A stretch of DNA of 64,000 bases from assembly GCA_020186115.1 (NCBI GenBank), contig WSYJ01000171.1:124001-188000 (forward strand), in the 5' to 3' direction. A program made the position numbers and the translations under genes. Under the pieces are notes generated by a model, which saw nothing but the letters and a program-made list of their open reading frames with translations, did no database searches and was not told where the DNA came from. Shown in pieces: positions 30,097-40,085 of this stretch (position 1 is the first letter of the stretch; every line of letters begins with the position of its first letter). The stretch comes from Histomonas meleagridis (taxonomy: Eukaryota; Parabasalia; Tritrichomonadida; Dientamoebidae).

Positions 30097-31017
30097 TCAT
30101 TTAAATGTATCTGAATCTCCAGATGATTTAAATGATGCCGGAGAAAAAAGACTTGTTGGAGAACTTATTCCAAATGATGGCGTTTTTAGAAATCCTGGAA
30201 TAGGTGAAAGTGGAGTAAATAGACCAGGATCTCCACTTCCTGATCCTTTTTGTAAAGCAAATGGTGTAAATTGGAATGATGGAGACATTCCAGGAGATCC
30301 CTGAATGTCACTTTGTGGTATTGTTAATGGTGGTGGATTGATTCCTTTCTGTGGTTTTTCTTTGTTCTCATTTTGATCATCAATGTTAATGTTATCAATG
30401 CTGATATTATCAATGTCAATATTGGTTGGAGGAAGAATTTCTTCTTGCTGCTGGGTTATAATTGGAGGTGGTCTAACTCTGTGATCTATGTGATTTTTAT
30501 GTTGTCTTTTAGATGTGTCTGGTAATACAAATTCATTACCAACCGAGTCAATTGAAATTCTTTTGGAAATTGAAGAGTTCCATCTGTTTTTAATGGCATT
30601 ATCTGTTCTTCCAGGTATCATTTTGGAAATTGTTGACCATTTGCCGCCCATGGCTTTGTATTGCTGATATATAAAATTATCTTCTTCTTGTGTCCATGGA
30701 CCCTTAGAAACATTTGGGTCTAAGTGGTTAAACCATCTTTCACGACATTGTTTTGGACTTCTGTGTGGTAAAAAAGATGTGATTTTTGGCCAGCTTCTTG
30801 GGCCATTTTTGGCTACATAACTTCTAATAACTTCATCTTCTTCAGGTGTAAAAGGTCCTTTTGTGATGGCAGGATCGAGACATTTTTCCCAGCGAGCTGC
30901 AACTTGTGAAGGTGTTCGCTGAGGAAGATGTTGGGCAATTAAATTCCATTGCTTTCCGTATTTTTGAACCAATTCTTTTAGAATATTGTCTTCATTTTCA
31001 TCCCAATTCCTCCCCAT
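30097..31017 (-). CDS. R1R2R3 Myb transcription factor
   Basis: Three tandem Myb/SANT repeats occupy residues about 3-51, 54-103 and 106-154 (WDENEDNILKELV, GPFTPEEDEVI, GPWTQEEDNFI with the usual spaced tryptophans). The third ends GRTDNAIKNRWN, the DNA-recognition helix of c-Myb type proteins. The C-terminal half is Pro/Ser-rich with repeated NID and SP-type segments, perhaps a regulatory region. Three-repeat Mybs bind AACnG or related cores, and in trichomonads Myb proteins bind TAACGATA-like promoter elements. Such elements are found at several promoters in this window. ATG start, with TATCGT at 31159-31164 upstream. Confidence 0.92.
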   Translation of the reverse strand: MGRNWDENEDNILKELVQKYGKQWNLIAQHLPQRTPSQVAARWEKCLDPAITKGPFTPEEDEVIRSYVAKNGPRSWPKITSFLPHRSPKQCRERWFNHLDPNVSKGPWTQEEDNFIYQQYKAMGGKWSTISKMIPGRTDNAIKNRWNSSISKRISIDSVGNEFVLPDTSKRQHKNHIDHRVRPPPIITQQQEEILPPTNIDIDNISIDNINIDDQNENKEKPQKGINPPPLTIPQSDIQGSPGMSPSFQFTPFALQKGSGSGDPGLFTPLSPIPGFLKTPSFGISSPTSLFSPASFKSSGDSDTFK

Positions 31018-31706
31018 TTCAGCAATAACGTTTTTAAATAGACGTTACACATTGTATACTTTACGAAAAATTCGTAATTTCCAAAATTATATTTATCAAG
31101 AAATTTTAGCACCAATTAAGATTTAGATATGTTATTGTTTCACACATCCAAAAGAGATTATCGTGCTTTAGTGTTTGTGATTAAAGATGTACTGTTTCGG
31201 AAAGATAATAATATTTTTTTGGAAAAAATCAAATGAATCGAAAATAATCGTTTGATGCACAATATCTGTCAAACTGCCGTATGCTGAATTTGGAGGTTCA
31301 ATTTTTGGTTGGAAACAAAATTGAATCATTTATGCCTATCGTGTTTAGACATACCTTGAATTCAAATAAATATTCATCACCGACATAACCACGAATAATA
31401 ACGAGAGAGCAATGAGATCGTGATACCAAATCATTGTTGATTGAATCATAGCAAACATGCAGAATAATTTTTTTATTAAATACATTCAATAGATCAGTTT
31501 TATAGAATCTTAAAAAATTAAATTTAAAATTCCTCAAGGCAGAAAACAATTTAATATGTTAAAGTTAGTAATTCATTTATTCTGAAAGGGTCGGAAATGA
31601 AGTTAATTCACTAAAGCATCCAAATGAAATGTTTTTTTAAATGTTTACACAAAAATTGCTAAAACAGGCACCCCGACACCCAACGGTTTTACCAAGAAAA
31701 AAAATT
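31018..31706. other. Divergent promoter region between Myb and CC2D1-like genes
   Basis: Contains TATCGT at 31159-31164 and 31337-31342 and GGCACCCC at 31667-31674. A short minus-strand frame (31298-31549) starts with TTG and has no recognisable domain, so it was not called. Confidence 0.4.
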
Positions 31707-33824
31707 ATGAGAAGAAACAAAACAAACCAAAGACAAAAAGATGTTGGCATGAAATTCGATGAAGACGAACTTGAAGCTGAGCTAAATGCATTAATGATGA
31801 ATGGTGATGACGATGATGATGATAATGATGAAGGAGGTAACGAATTTGATGGTGAAGATGATGATTTGGCAGCGCTTGAAAGAGAACTTGAAGCTGAAGA
31901 GAAAAGAGAAAAGCTAGCGCAAAAGCAAAAACAACAAGTACCACCTCAACCAAAGCAATCTCCCCAACCACAAGCTCACTCACCTCAAGTAAATCAAGCG
32001 CCTAAGCAAGTACCTCCACAACCACAACCACCTAAGCAAGTATCTCCACAACAACCACTTAAACAAGCTCCAGCACCAAAACAACAATCACCAAAGCCTC
32101 AACCTCCCACAAATCCAACCCCAATCCAACCAAAACCAGCGCAACCTCAAAAGCCTCAACCACATCCACCAAATCCAACACCTGCTCAACCAAAACCGAC
32201 TCAATCTCCAAAAGCTCAACCCCAACAACCAAAGCCATCTCAACCCGCAAGTGTTCACCCAGCTCAAGCGAAGCCATCACAGCCACAGCAACCAAAGCCA
32301 CAACAACCACAACAACAAAAGCCACAACAACCACAACAACAAAAGCCTTCACAGCCACAAAACGCGCAGCCAAAGGCCGCTCCAAAGAAGGCCGCTCCAG
32401 CTCCTCCTAAGGATTACATCACAAACGAATCTCCGATCACATCAGAATATGACAATCTATTTTCCACATTTGCCGACAGCTACTACACGTTCATTCATTC
32501 GCCTGAATCACGCGCTTCCATGTTCACTCAGCTTGAGCGCCTTCTTCCGTCCATCATTGCAGGACCCGGCTCCGCGTCGCCCAAACCACAGAACATCGCG
32601 CAGCCAAAGCTCACGTCGAAATCGCATCGCAAATACTCCGAATTCCTCAAGCAGTCGATCTGCTGTGCGCAAGACACCACCGCGCTCTCACAAGTCATCT
32701 CTAAGATCCAAGAACAAGTCGATCATTTAACCAAAGAAGCGCAGCTCTTTCTACGTTACAAAGACAAAGTCGGTGCTCAATTCATTGCGCAAGAGATCAA
32801 ATTATTGAATTCGTCAAAACAGCGTATCAAAGAAGAGCCATATTACATCAACGACATCTTTCAATACCAAGCGTTGGATATCAACTCGAACATCAAGCAA
32901 GGATGCATGTTAATCAGCATCAAAGAAGCGCAAAACTTTGTGATCAATGAGCCGTTCTCTGTTTCATTGTTCTTGCCAATCACGGAGGGAAAGATCAGCA
33001 AAGTATCGACGCCGCAAATGAAAGGTCCGAATTGTAACTTCAACTTTTCGGTGCAGACGGAGCCGGTCAACGTAATGAGCAAAGAAGTCATAGTACGTAT
33101 TGGTAAGCAGCCCGCAGTTGTCGCTGTGTTTGCAGGCAACAACAAAGAGCCTATTGCGAAGTCAGGTTTGTTACTTGCGCAATTACTTAAGAAGCGAATC
33201 ATCACGAAGGCTGTTTCGTTTAAAGAGATTCCTGGCGCGTCGTTAAATATCCAAATCGAAATGGATAAGCCGATTACGACTTTGGAGAAGAAACTCGTCG
33301 AATATCCAGTGATTGTTGCGCCTTCGATACGATTTAATGAAGAGCAAAAGAAACAAACAGGTGCGAAAGCAACGAAAGCTCAGAATATGAACCCGGCTAT
33401 GAAAAGAGCGTTGGATGAAGCCGATAAAGCTAAAGATAAGCCGCAGCTAAAGAAACAACAAGCGCCAATAAGAAATATTTACGTAATGACTGACGAAGAA
33501 ATGCAAATGTTTTGGGGAATTTCAGTGTTGGAGTTTTTGAAAGGTGCGACCGAATATGCTCTGAATGCGGCTAAGGAAAGAGGGGTGCCCCCGCAGAAAG
33601 GGGTGCCCGAAATGAACGCGGCGGTTATTAAGAAACAAGAAAAATTACAAAATGATATCCAAAATGGTGTTATATCTATCGACCAATTTATAAATAGTTT
33701 GATGGAAGCTATTAAAAGAGAAAAAGATCGGTTGCCAAGTATACCAGAGATTTATAAAAATGAACATTTAGGATTCATCCAAATGATGATGAATGATTTG
33801 GAATCCTTTAAAGATGATGAGTAA
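31707..33824 (+). CDS. CC2D1/Lgd-like protein (DM14-type and C2 domains)
   Basis: The best start is the ATG at 31707; the frame is open a little upstream and contains a second ATG at 31641. Residues near the start read FDEDELEAELNALM, like CC2D1 proteins, followed by an Asp-rich stretch. A long Pro/Gln/Ala low-complexity region comes next (about 100-235). A helical region follows with DM14-like LRYKDKVGAQFIAQEIKLL. A C2-like domain (about 400-510, GCMLISIKEAQNF) and a helical C terminus complete it. CC2D1/Lgd proteins bind ESCRT-III (CHMP4/Shrub) and control endosomal sorting. The DNA is GC-rich from about 32400 to 33250. A repeated GGGGTGCCC at 33582-33607 encodes GVPP and GVPE. Confidence 0.65.
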   Translation: MRRNKTNQRQKDVGMKFDEDELEAELNALMMNGDDDDDDNDEGGNEFDGEDDDLAALERELEAEEKREKLAQKQKQQVPPQPKQSPQPQAHSPQVNQAPKQVPPQPQPPKQVSPQQPLKQAPAPKQQSPKPQPPTNPTPIQPKPAQPQKPQPHPPNPTPAQPKPTQSPKAQPQQPKPSQPASVHPAQAKPSQPQQPKPQQPQQQKPQQPQQQKPSQPQNAQPKAAPKKAAPAPPKDYITNESPITSEYDNLFSTFADSYYTFIHSPESRASMFTQLERLLPSIIAGPGSASPKPQNIAQPKLTSKSHRKYSEFLKQSICCAQDTTALSQVISKIQEQVDHLTKEAQLFLRYKDKVGAQFIAQEIKLLNSSKQRIKEEPYYINDIFQYQALDINSNIKQGCMLISIKEAQNFVINEPFSVSLFLPITEGKISKVSTPQMKGPNCNFNFSVQTEPVNVMSKEVIVRIGKQPAVVAVFAGNNKEPIAKSGLLLAQLLKKRIITKAVSFKEIPGASLNIQIEMDKPITTLEKKLVEYPVIVAPSIRFNEEQKKQTGAKATKAQNMNPAMKRALDEADKAKDKPQLKKQQAPIRNIYVMTDEEMQMFWGISVLEFLKGATEYALNAAKERGVPPQKGVPEMNAAVIKKQEKLQNDIQNGVISIDQFINSLMEAIKREKDRLPSIPEIYKNEHLGFIQMMMNDLESFKDDE

Positions 33825-34135
33825 AAACTTTTATTTTTTGATTGAATGAAATCAATTAATTGATTTTATAAAAAATGTAAATACATAATTTTGTTAATAT
33901 TAAACATCTTTAATATTAAATCTTTTTAATTAATATAAATATCAGAAGATAAGTTTGGTAAATTTGGTTTTGATTCCAAAAAAAGCTTTTTGCGTGGTCA
34001 CTTTTATGAGCACAAAAATAACGATAGGTATCGTTGCTTGAAAGATACTTTTTCAGTCCAAACCGTAATATCGCACTCGAAATCCTTATATCGGAATTCA
34101 CAAGGTTTATTAGATTAAAGTTTTCATTAAGAGCA
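33825..34135. other. Intergenic with inverted ACGATA pair
   Basis: AT-rich 3' flank of the CC2D1-like gene and promoter of the Mo25 gene, including the inverted repeat at 34020-34035. Confidence 0.5.
34020..34035. promoter_or_regulatory. Inverted AACGATA/TATCGTT pair, putative Myb site
   Basis: AACGATA and TATCGTT form an inverted repeat separated by GG. It lies about 100 nt upstream of the Mo25 ATG. This is the core of Myb recognition elements described in trichomonads; binding is inferred. Confidence 0.45.
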
Positions 34136-35098
34136 ATGTCGATCTTCGCCAAATCTAAACGAAAAGGGCTTCCAAAAAAGCTCCATAAGGCATTAGTTGA
34201 ATTTGAACACCAACCAAATCAAAAACATTCAAAAGAAATCTTGAATTTGATTAATGGAATTAATGATTCAATGATTAAAGAAGAATTTCAAAGTGAAAAT
34301 TTAACAGAAGTAGTTAATAATAAGATTTACCGTGATGATACTGTGGATTTGTTAATTCGTCTAATGCCTTTCTTTGACCAACAAATCCTTAATGCTATAT
34401 CAACATTACTTCAAACAACAATAAGAGAATTTCCTGATTCATCACTTCCAACTTTTCTTATGAATAACAAAGCATGTTTTGATAAACTTGTCAGTTATTT
34501 TGATCAACCTGTTGCAAATACAGCGCATATTCTAATTCGAACATGCTTAAAGCATCGTCCTTTTGCTATTTATTTATATGAATGTGGATTTGTTGGGTCA
34601 TTTATACAATATCTTTCAGGTGATAATTTTGATAAATTATCTACAGCTTTTACAACTTATGATGCTCTTTTAAATACTTATCAGGATAGTGCCGCTGAAT
34701 ATATGATGAATAATTGGGAGATATTTTCAATCCAATTTAAGCAACTTCTTTCATCTCCGAATTATCTTGTCCAACTCAATTTTTTGCCAATTCTTTCAAC
34801 ATTTATCACATCCGATCCGTGCAGAAGCCTCTTCTTTATGTACTTAGATGACATAGAGAATCTTCAATTAATAATGATGTTGTTGAAATCAACCTCAAAG
34901 AAAGTTCAATACAGGGCATATACCTTGTTCAAATTGTTCGTTCTTAACCCAAGGAGATCTCAAAGCGTTATATCTGCACTCAAGAAAAATAAAACAAGAT
35001 TAGTGAAGTTTTTGAAAGATCTCGCATTGGATGACTCAGACCCAGAATTTGAAGAAGAAAAGCAACAGGTGATTTCAATTATCGAGCACCTTCGCTAA
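34136..35098 (+). CDS. Mo25/CAB39-family scaffold protein
   Basis: The ATG at 34136 gives 320 residues; the longer frame upstream has only a TTG start. An all-helical protein starting MSIFAKSK, with a DTVDLLIRLMPFFDQQ segment, a ISTLLQTTIREFPD segment and ARM-like repeats. It ends in the family's typical LQYRAYTLFKLFVLNP stretch followed by LKDLALDDSDPEFEEEKQ. Mo25 binds and activates STE20-type (STRAD/MST/GCK) kinases as a scaffold. Length and domain boundaries match the family. TCATT, an initiator-like sequence, lies about 13 nt before the ATG. Confidence 0.85.
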   Translation: MSIFAKSKRKGLPKKLHKALVEFEHQPNQKHSKEILNLINGINDSMIKEEFQSENLTEVVNNKIYRDDTVDLLIRLMPFFDQQILNAISTLLQTTIREFPDSSLPTFLMNNKACFDKLVSYFDQPVANTAHILIRTCLKHRPFAIYLYECGFVGSFIQYLSGDNFDKLSTAFTTYDALLNTYQDSAAEYMMNNWEIFSIQFKQLLSSPNYLVQLNFLPILSTFITSDPCRSLFFMYLDDIENLQLIMMLLKSTSKKVQYRAYTLFKLFVLNPRRSQSVISALKKNKTRLVKFLKDLALDDSDPEFEEEKQQVISIIEHLR

Positions 35099-35763
35099 GA
35101 ATTTCTTTCATGTAAAAATTTATTAAAAAAATAAAATTTGACTTATGAGAACGTTTATTTTGAATGCTATCGTTTTAATAAATTGTGATGTTGTAAACAC
35201 GATAGACTTATCGTATGGTGAATTGACCTTATTTCAATAGTTAACGGTGATATCGGTTTCATTTTTTGAACGTGATTATAACCGATCGAAAAGTGCTACT
35301 TATTTTTTACTACCAGTTTATTTTGTTTGGAGTACTCCAAGAGTGGATGCTGCATATGCATTGCATGGACTGTAGCACATTGACATACCCTTAAAGCAAT
35401 GAAGGAGAGCACATGGTAAAAACGCTTTATTCTCAGTTCGAAAGATACTTTATTAAAATATTAATTTTTTTTGGAATACCATACACCTCCAAAATTTGTT
35501 GTTCGCTGAAAGCTCTTATTAGGAGGCTCATCCCAAAGCATTAGACCATTAATACAGCATACCAAGCTCTTTATTTATAAATGAAAACCCTATGATTCGA
35601 TGATTTGTTTTGACTTTTTAAAGAGTTTACTCAACCCAAAAATCTTCGAGAATAAACTATTGAATTACTTTCAAAAGTAATCTTACAATTTTTTATGCAT
35701 AATTCAATTTTGAATAAGCAATCAAAATAAATTTTATTATCAAATTATTTTAGTCCCAGTACA
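35099..35763. other. Intergenic with clustered ACGATA motifs and a GC-richer stretch
   Basis: TATCGT at 35168-35173, ACGATA at 35199-35204 and TATCGT at 35209-35214 lie within 47 nt. A less AT-rich block at 35330-35430 may be an unrecognised RNA gene or old coding sequence. No function can be assigned. Confidence 0.4.
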
Positions 35764-36612
35764 GTGGGCAATCTCTTGTCAGCACTCTCTCAATTCACTG
35801 TTGATCTTAGTGGACTATCACATGTAAATTTAGATTTTGGGACTTTGATGGGTGGACTACATATGACTATTACCTTTAAATCAAGTAATAGCGATGTATC
35901 AGAATCCGTACCTTTTATTATGATGAGTTATGATGCTATCTTTGAAAATCATCTTAAATTTAACACATATGTTTCACCGCTTTATTCCACGTCCAATATA
36001 AAAGGCGGATTTAGTGCAAATAATTTCATCACATCGAATGCAAATCATTTGAATAATGCACAAATCAATGCAACAAATAGAATATACACATCAACTTCTA
36101 ATAACATCACCTTTAATGGAAATAATTCCATTACTGTACATGAAACGAATGGGGATGACTTCTTATTACCAAACGATGTCCAACTTATGTTTAATCCATA
36201 TGTATATTCACCAACTAAAATTGTGATGAATCTTCAAGATGGTGTAACACAGCCAAAGTCATTGATATTGTATTTAGAAGAATATGGAACTTTGTACACG
36301 CATCAAATATCTCCAAAATACTTTGATTTTAGATTCTTTGATCAAAATCATTACCAAAGAAATGCGACACTTGGATTTGATTTTGTCGGTAATTGGGAAA
36401 ATGTACAAAACTTTAAATTGGATATTCGCATTACTGATGAAAATAAGGAATATCTTGACTTGAGTGGAATTCCAAAAAATATTAACTATACGGTCGGAAA
36501 TAAATTATTTGACGTGAATCCTGGCTCAAGTAGTGATGGAATTAAAATTGGTAATATGAAATCTTATGCTATTGTTGCATTCGTAATGGCATTCATGACT
36601 TTCCTAATTTAA
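35764..36612 (+). CDS. Surface-type protein fragment with C-terminal membrane anchor, no ATG
   Basis: The open frame encodes 282 residues but begins with GTG; the frame is closed by a stop only 36 nt upstream and contains no ATG until residue 29. The product has many N-glycosylation sequons (for example NITFNGNNS and RNATLG), no cysteine-rich domain, and a final hydrophobic segment YAIVAFVMAFMTFLI that could be a membrane span or GPI signal. A signal peptide is missing, consistent with a lost 5' exon or a 5'-truncated gene. Family not recognised. The upstream sequence ends TATTTTAG and TACAG, which could be a 3' splice site, but this is speculative. Confidence 0.45.
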   Translation: MGNLLSALSQFTVDLSGLSHVNLDFGTLMGGLHMTITFKSSNSDVSESVPFIMMSYDAIFENHLKFNTYVSPLYSTSNIKGGFSANNFITSNANHLNNAQINATNRIYTSTSNNITFNGNNSITVHETNGDDFLLPNDVQLMFNPYVYSPTKIVMNLQDGVTQPKSLILYLEEYGTLYTHQISPKYFDFRFFDQNHYQRNATLGFDFVGNWENVQNFKLDIRITDENKEYLDLSGIPKNINYTVGNKLFDVNPGSSSDGIKIGNMKSYAIVAFVMAFMTFLI

Positions 36613-36863
36613 TAAATTTTGAGGTGAAGTCATCTTAGTACGATAGGATGTAATTCAAAAAGTTTATCTTTTGTTTGTTACTTTTTGGTAAAGATCATTC
36701 AAAAATTGTCAAAGTATAGCTGATTATGTTGAAAATTAATTAATTCTATTGCAAAAAAAAATTCATATAAATAGTAAAATAAAAAAAATTTATTTATTAA
36801 CATTCATCTCTTTGAATAGTTATTTGAGATTTTAGTGATGAATTTTAGTTTTGTAACTTTTCA

Positions 36864-37969
36864 TTAATTAAGTATCACATTTTTTTTGTTTGCATACATA
36901 AGTGCCGTTTTAAATAATTTAAATCAATTCCAAGTACAGTATTGAAATTTTATATTATTAAAATAAATATTAAATAAAATTAAATAACATCTTTAGCATC
37001 GATATCAATTCCTTTTTGCATAAGAAGTAATTCGACTATTTCTTTGTACTTGTATTTAGAAGCCACAATAAGCGCTGTTCGAAATTATGTGAATAAACTC
37101 CAAATATTTTCATAAAATATCAAATTATTAAAATAAACACTATATGAGACAAAACAAATATTTTTGGCATTTAGATCAATACCTTCTTGTTCAAGAAGTA
37201 ATTTAACTATTTCAATGTTACCATGACGTGATGCATCAATTAGAGCTGTTCTACATAATTTAAATATATTCCAAATATTATTTTTAAATATAAAATTATT
37301 AAAACATATTTTAAACAATATGTATTAACATCTTTATTATTAATATCAATTCCTTTTTGTTCGAGGAGTATTTTAACAATATCAATGCTATTATAAAGAG
37401 ATGCATATTGTAATGCTGTATCGAATATTATTAAAAAATTCCATAAATTTTTAAGAAACCCAAAAACTATAAAGAAAATGTTAAATTATATTATTAAATA
37501 TCTTTAGCATTAATATCAACTCCATTCTCAATAAGAAGTTTAAAAATATTTGTATAACCTTTTTCAGCTATATGCATAAGATTTGTTTCACGGATATAAA
37601 TTATATTCCAAACATTACTTTAAAACATCAAAATTTTAAAACAAAATCTATGTAATAAATATAAACATTTTTATGGTTAATATCAAAGTTTTTACTTTCT
37701 AAAAATAATTTAACAATTTCACTTTTACTTTTATCACATGCAATTTCAAATAATGATTTAAATATGACAAATAAACCCCAAAAATTTTATGAAAACAAAA
37801 AACATTTGATATAAAATTTATTTTTAACATAAAGATCGATTCCTTTTTGTTTAAGAAGAATTTTAATAATTTCAGTAAAACCTTCTTCGACTGCAATTAT
37901 AATTGGAGTTCCATAAACCAAAAACAAACTTTAAATAATATTACGAAACTTTGTATTTGTTCTATAAAT
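36864..37969 (-). repeat. Ankyrin module array of locus L4
   Basis: Six full modules occupy 37820-37909, 37667-37756, 37500-37586 (29 codons), 37330-37419, 37160-37249 and 36989-37078. All are open, for example TNLMHIAEKGYTNIFKLL. The cap runs from 36908 (TALMYANKKN) to a TAA at 36864-36866. Spacers from the head outward are 60, 63, 80, 80, 80, 81 and 80 nt. The minus-strand spacers carry ATTTGG or a variant near their 3' ends, at the same distance as in L3. Confidence 0.8.
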
Positions 37970-39072
37970 ACTTGGAAAATTAATATCAAATTTATATTTA
38001 TCAATTAGATAATTTACAAGTTCATAATTTCCAGATTTGATTGCTGAAAATAAATAATCTTTTTTCAAATTACTTTGATTTTCTTGAAGAAAATACTCTG
38101 TAAGAAAAAGATTTCCTGTACTAACTGTCAGTTTAATTGGTTCAATATATATAATTTTCTTAAATAAGATTTGTAAAATATCATAATTACTATAAACAAT
38201 ACAATCACCAACCAAATTAAATGGGATATGTCCTTCAATTTTCTCTTCGTAAAGATATTTAAAGATATCATTTCGATGAAATTCAATTGCTGCTTTATAT
38301 GCACCTTTAAATGACGAATGATTTTTTTCGCATATATGAATGATTTCTAAGTTTCCACCTGCAACTGCATATTTGCCTGTGTTTTCTATATTAGCATCAT
38401 TCATAAGTAAATATTTGAAACATTTTACTGATCCAAAAAATGCTGCATAATCAATTAATGAAATATCTTCTTGATTAACAAATGAGCATCTTTCATAAAG
38501 TGATGGTTTAATTATTTGATCAAAATCGAAATTTGCTTGTGATGATATTTCTTGAAGTTTTTCGATTTCATCATTTCGAATTATTTTTGCAATTTCATTT
38601 GGATTAACTCCTTCTTTAATTAATTGTTTATGAAGTTTCCAATCATCTTTTGAAAGTTCATCAATGTTTTCCATAAAGTTATCATAAAAAGACTCATTTT
38701 TCATAGTATGCAAGTTTTTTTAGATAAACAATGTCCAAATATCAAAGATTGCTTTTTGAGATTAATAAAATCATCTGAATTCGGATCATAAGTTTTATAA
38801 AGAAGAAAAAAGGATTCTTGTGTTTTTAACCCCATTAGAAATTTGGTGAAAATTGTTATTATTTTTTGCTTTTTCGTAGTGATTTCTTCTTCTTTCTTTT
38901 CAACTAATGTCATAAAAGAAAGATAATGATCAAACTTCTTGTTATTCGATACGAAAGCATAGTAAACTAAGCGACATAGTTCTAAATTGAAAGAGTATAT
39001 ATAATTAAAATCAATAAGGGAAACTGTGGATTTAAATCGGCATTTTTTACAGGACACTTTTAAATAATCCAC
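37931..39072 (-). pseudogene. DUF3447/ankyrin head of locus L4, frameshifted
   Basis: Two overlapping frames together make up one head protein. The upstream part (39072-38701) matches the helical region and has no ATG (the frame starts GTG). The downstream part (38713-37931) has the DUF3447 segments EGVNPNEIAKIIRND, QANFDFDQ, YAAFFGS and GKYAVAGGN. The frame changes within a run of seven A (minus strand) near 38712-38720, so one base gained or lost would join them. This could be a true frameshift or a sequence error in a homopolymer. Its last repeat ends INFPS at 37970 and the frame then runs into the first spacer. Confidence 0.7.
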
Positions 39073-39666
39073 TTAATTTCACTATGAGTATTTAGAAGTA
39101 ATACATTACAAATTAACTAAAATTCATTATTTCTAAAAAATAAATGAACTCATCACACTTTGTAGGTATCAATTTAATAAATCGGCTTTTTGTTCTCTTC
39201 ACATGCATCATGTTTGCAATACCAATATTAACCCCATTTTTTTAGGGTGGATCAAACGAAAGCTTTGCCAACGCAATATTGTATACTTTATATCGATTCA
39301 AAAAGTTGTTTCCGATTGAAAATTTTTGTTTGACCAAATAATAATATCTTTATTAAAATTATCATTTAATTAAATAATTTCTTTAATTTTAAATATCTTA
39401 AAACACTAAGATTTAAATACTGCTTCTTATATAAATCTGTAAGTAAAAGATTTGACCAAATCTTTCCTTTTTTCGTATTTATTTTCATGTATTTTGTAAA
39501 ACAAAAATAGTTCAGCTGAGACCAAGGAGTACTTTATTTGTAAATTGTTCTCATGTCGAATTTTCCTCTGTTTATTTTGCCATGGCACCGTAACCACAGT
39601 CAATTTGTCAATGGCCGATTAAGTATTCAAATATTATGTGGATTGTAAAAAAAAATCGAAATTATT
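39073..39666. other. Intergenic, divergent promoter region
   Basis: Between the L4 head (minus) and a small plus-strand gene. AT-rich, no ORF or RNA gene seen. Confidence 0.4.
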
Positions 39667-39978
39667 ATGGATGAAGGAGATTCGTCATCCGAAAGCAGTT
39701 TGCCTAATCATTCCTTAACAGAAGGGAAAATGATTGTTAGCCAACCATCTGAATATGATTCATGCCTTGCAAGTTTTCCAATAGTTAAAATCGATAATAT
39801 TCCGCAGCCTTCTTCATTCCACATAAATGAAGATCAAATCATCGACCATAGTATTGATCCAGAATTAACTGCCTATCCAAATACATGTAATAACCCAACA
39901 ATTTCAACAACAATGCTTGACCATAAAAATGACCCAAGTTTTTTTCGGAAGCTATTTTGTTGCAAAGACATACATTAA
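39667..39978 (+). CDS. Small acidic protein, unknown
   Basis: ATG-started frame of 103 residues, acidic and serine-rich at the start (MDEGDSSSESS), with no predicted membrane span and no recognised domain. It ends FFRKLFCCKDIH. The paired cysteines next to basic and aromatic residues could be a palmitoylation site that tethers it to membranes. It may be a small peripheral membrane regulator; function unknown. Confidence 0.5.
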   Translation: MDEGDSSSESSLPNHSLTEGKMIVSQPSEYDSCLASFPIVKIDNIPQPSSFHINEDQIIDHSIDPELTAYPNTCNNPTISTTMLDHKNDPSFFRKLFCCKDIH

Positions 39979-40085
39979 GGATATATTTACTAATGTTTAT
40001 GTAACAATTCTTGTATTACATTGTTTATCAATAAAATGCGCTCTCGCTTTTTCAACTTATATATTTGTGTTTAAATGACAAAAAA

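Noticed and set aside
31298..31549. Small minus-strand gene with a presequence-like start
   Set aside because: Starts with TTG, has no recognised domain, and lies in a divergent promoter region.
35330..35430. GC-richer stretch as an RNA gene
   Set aside because: No tRNA, snRNA or rRNA features could be matched; left as unexplained.
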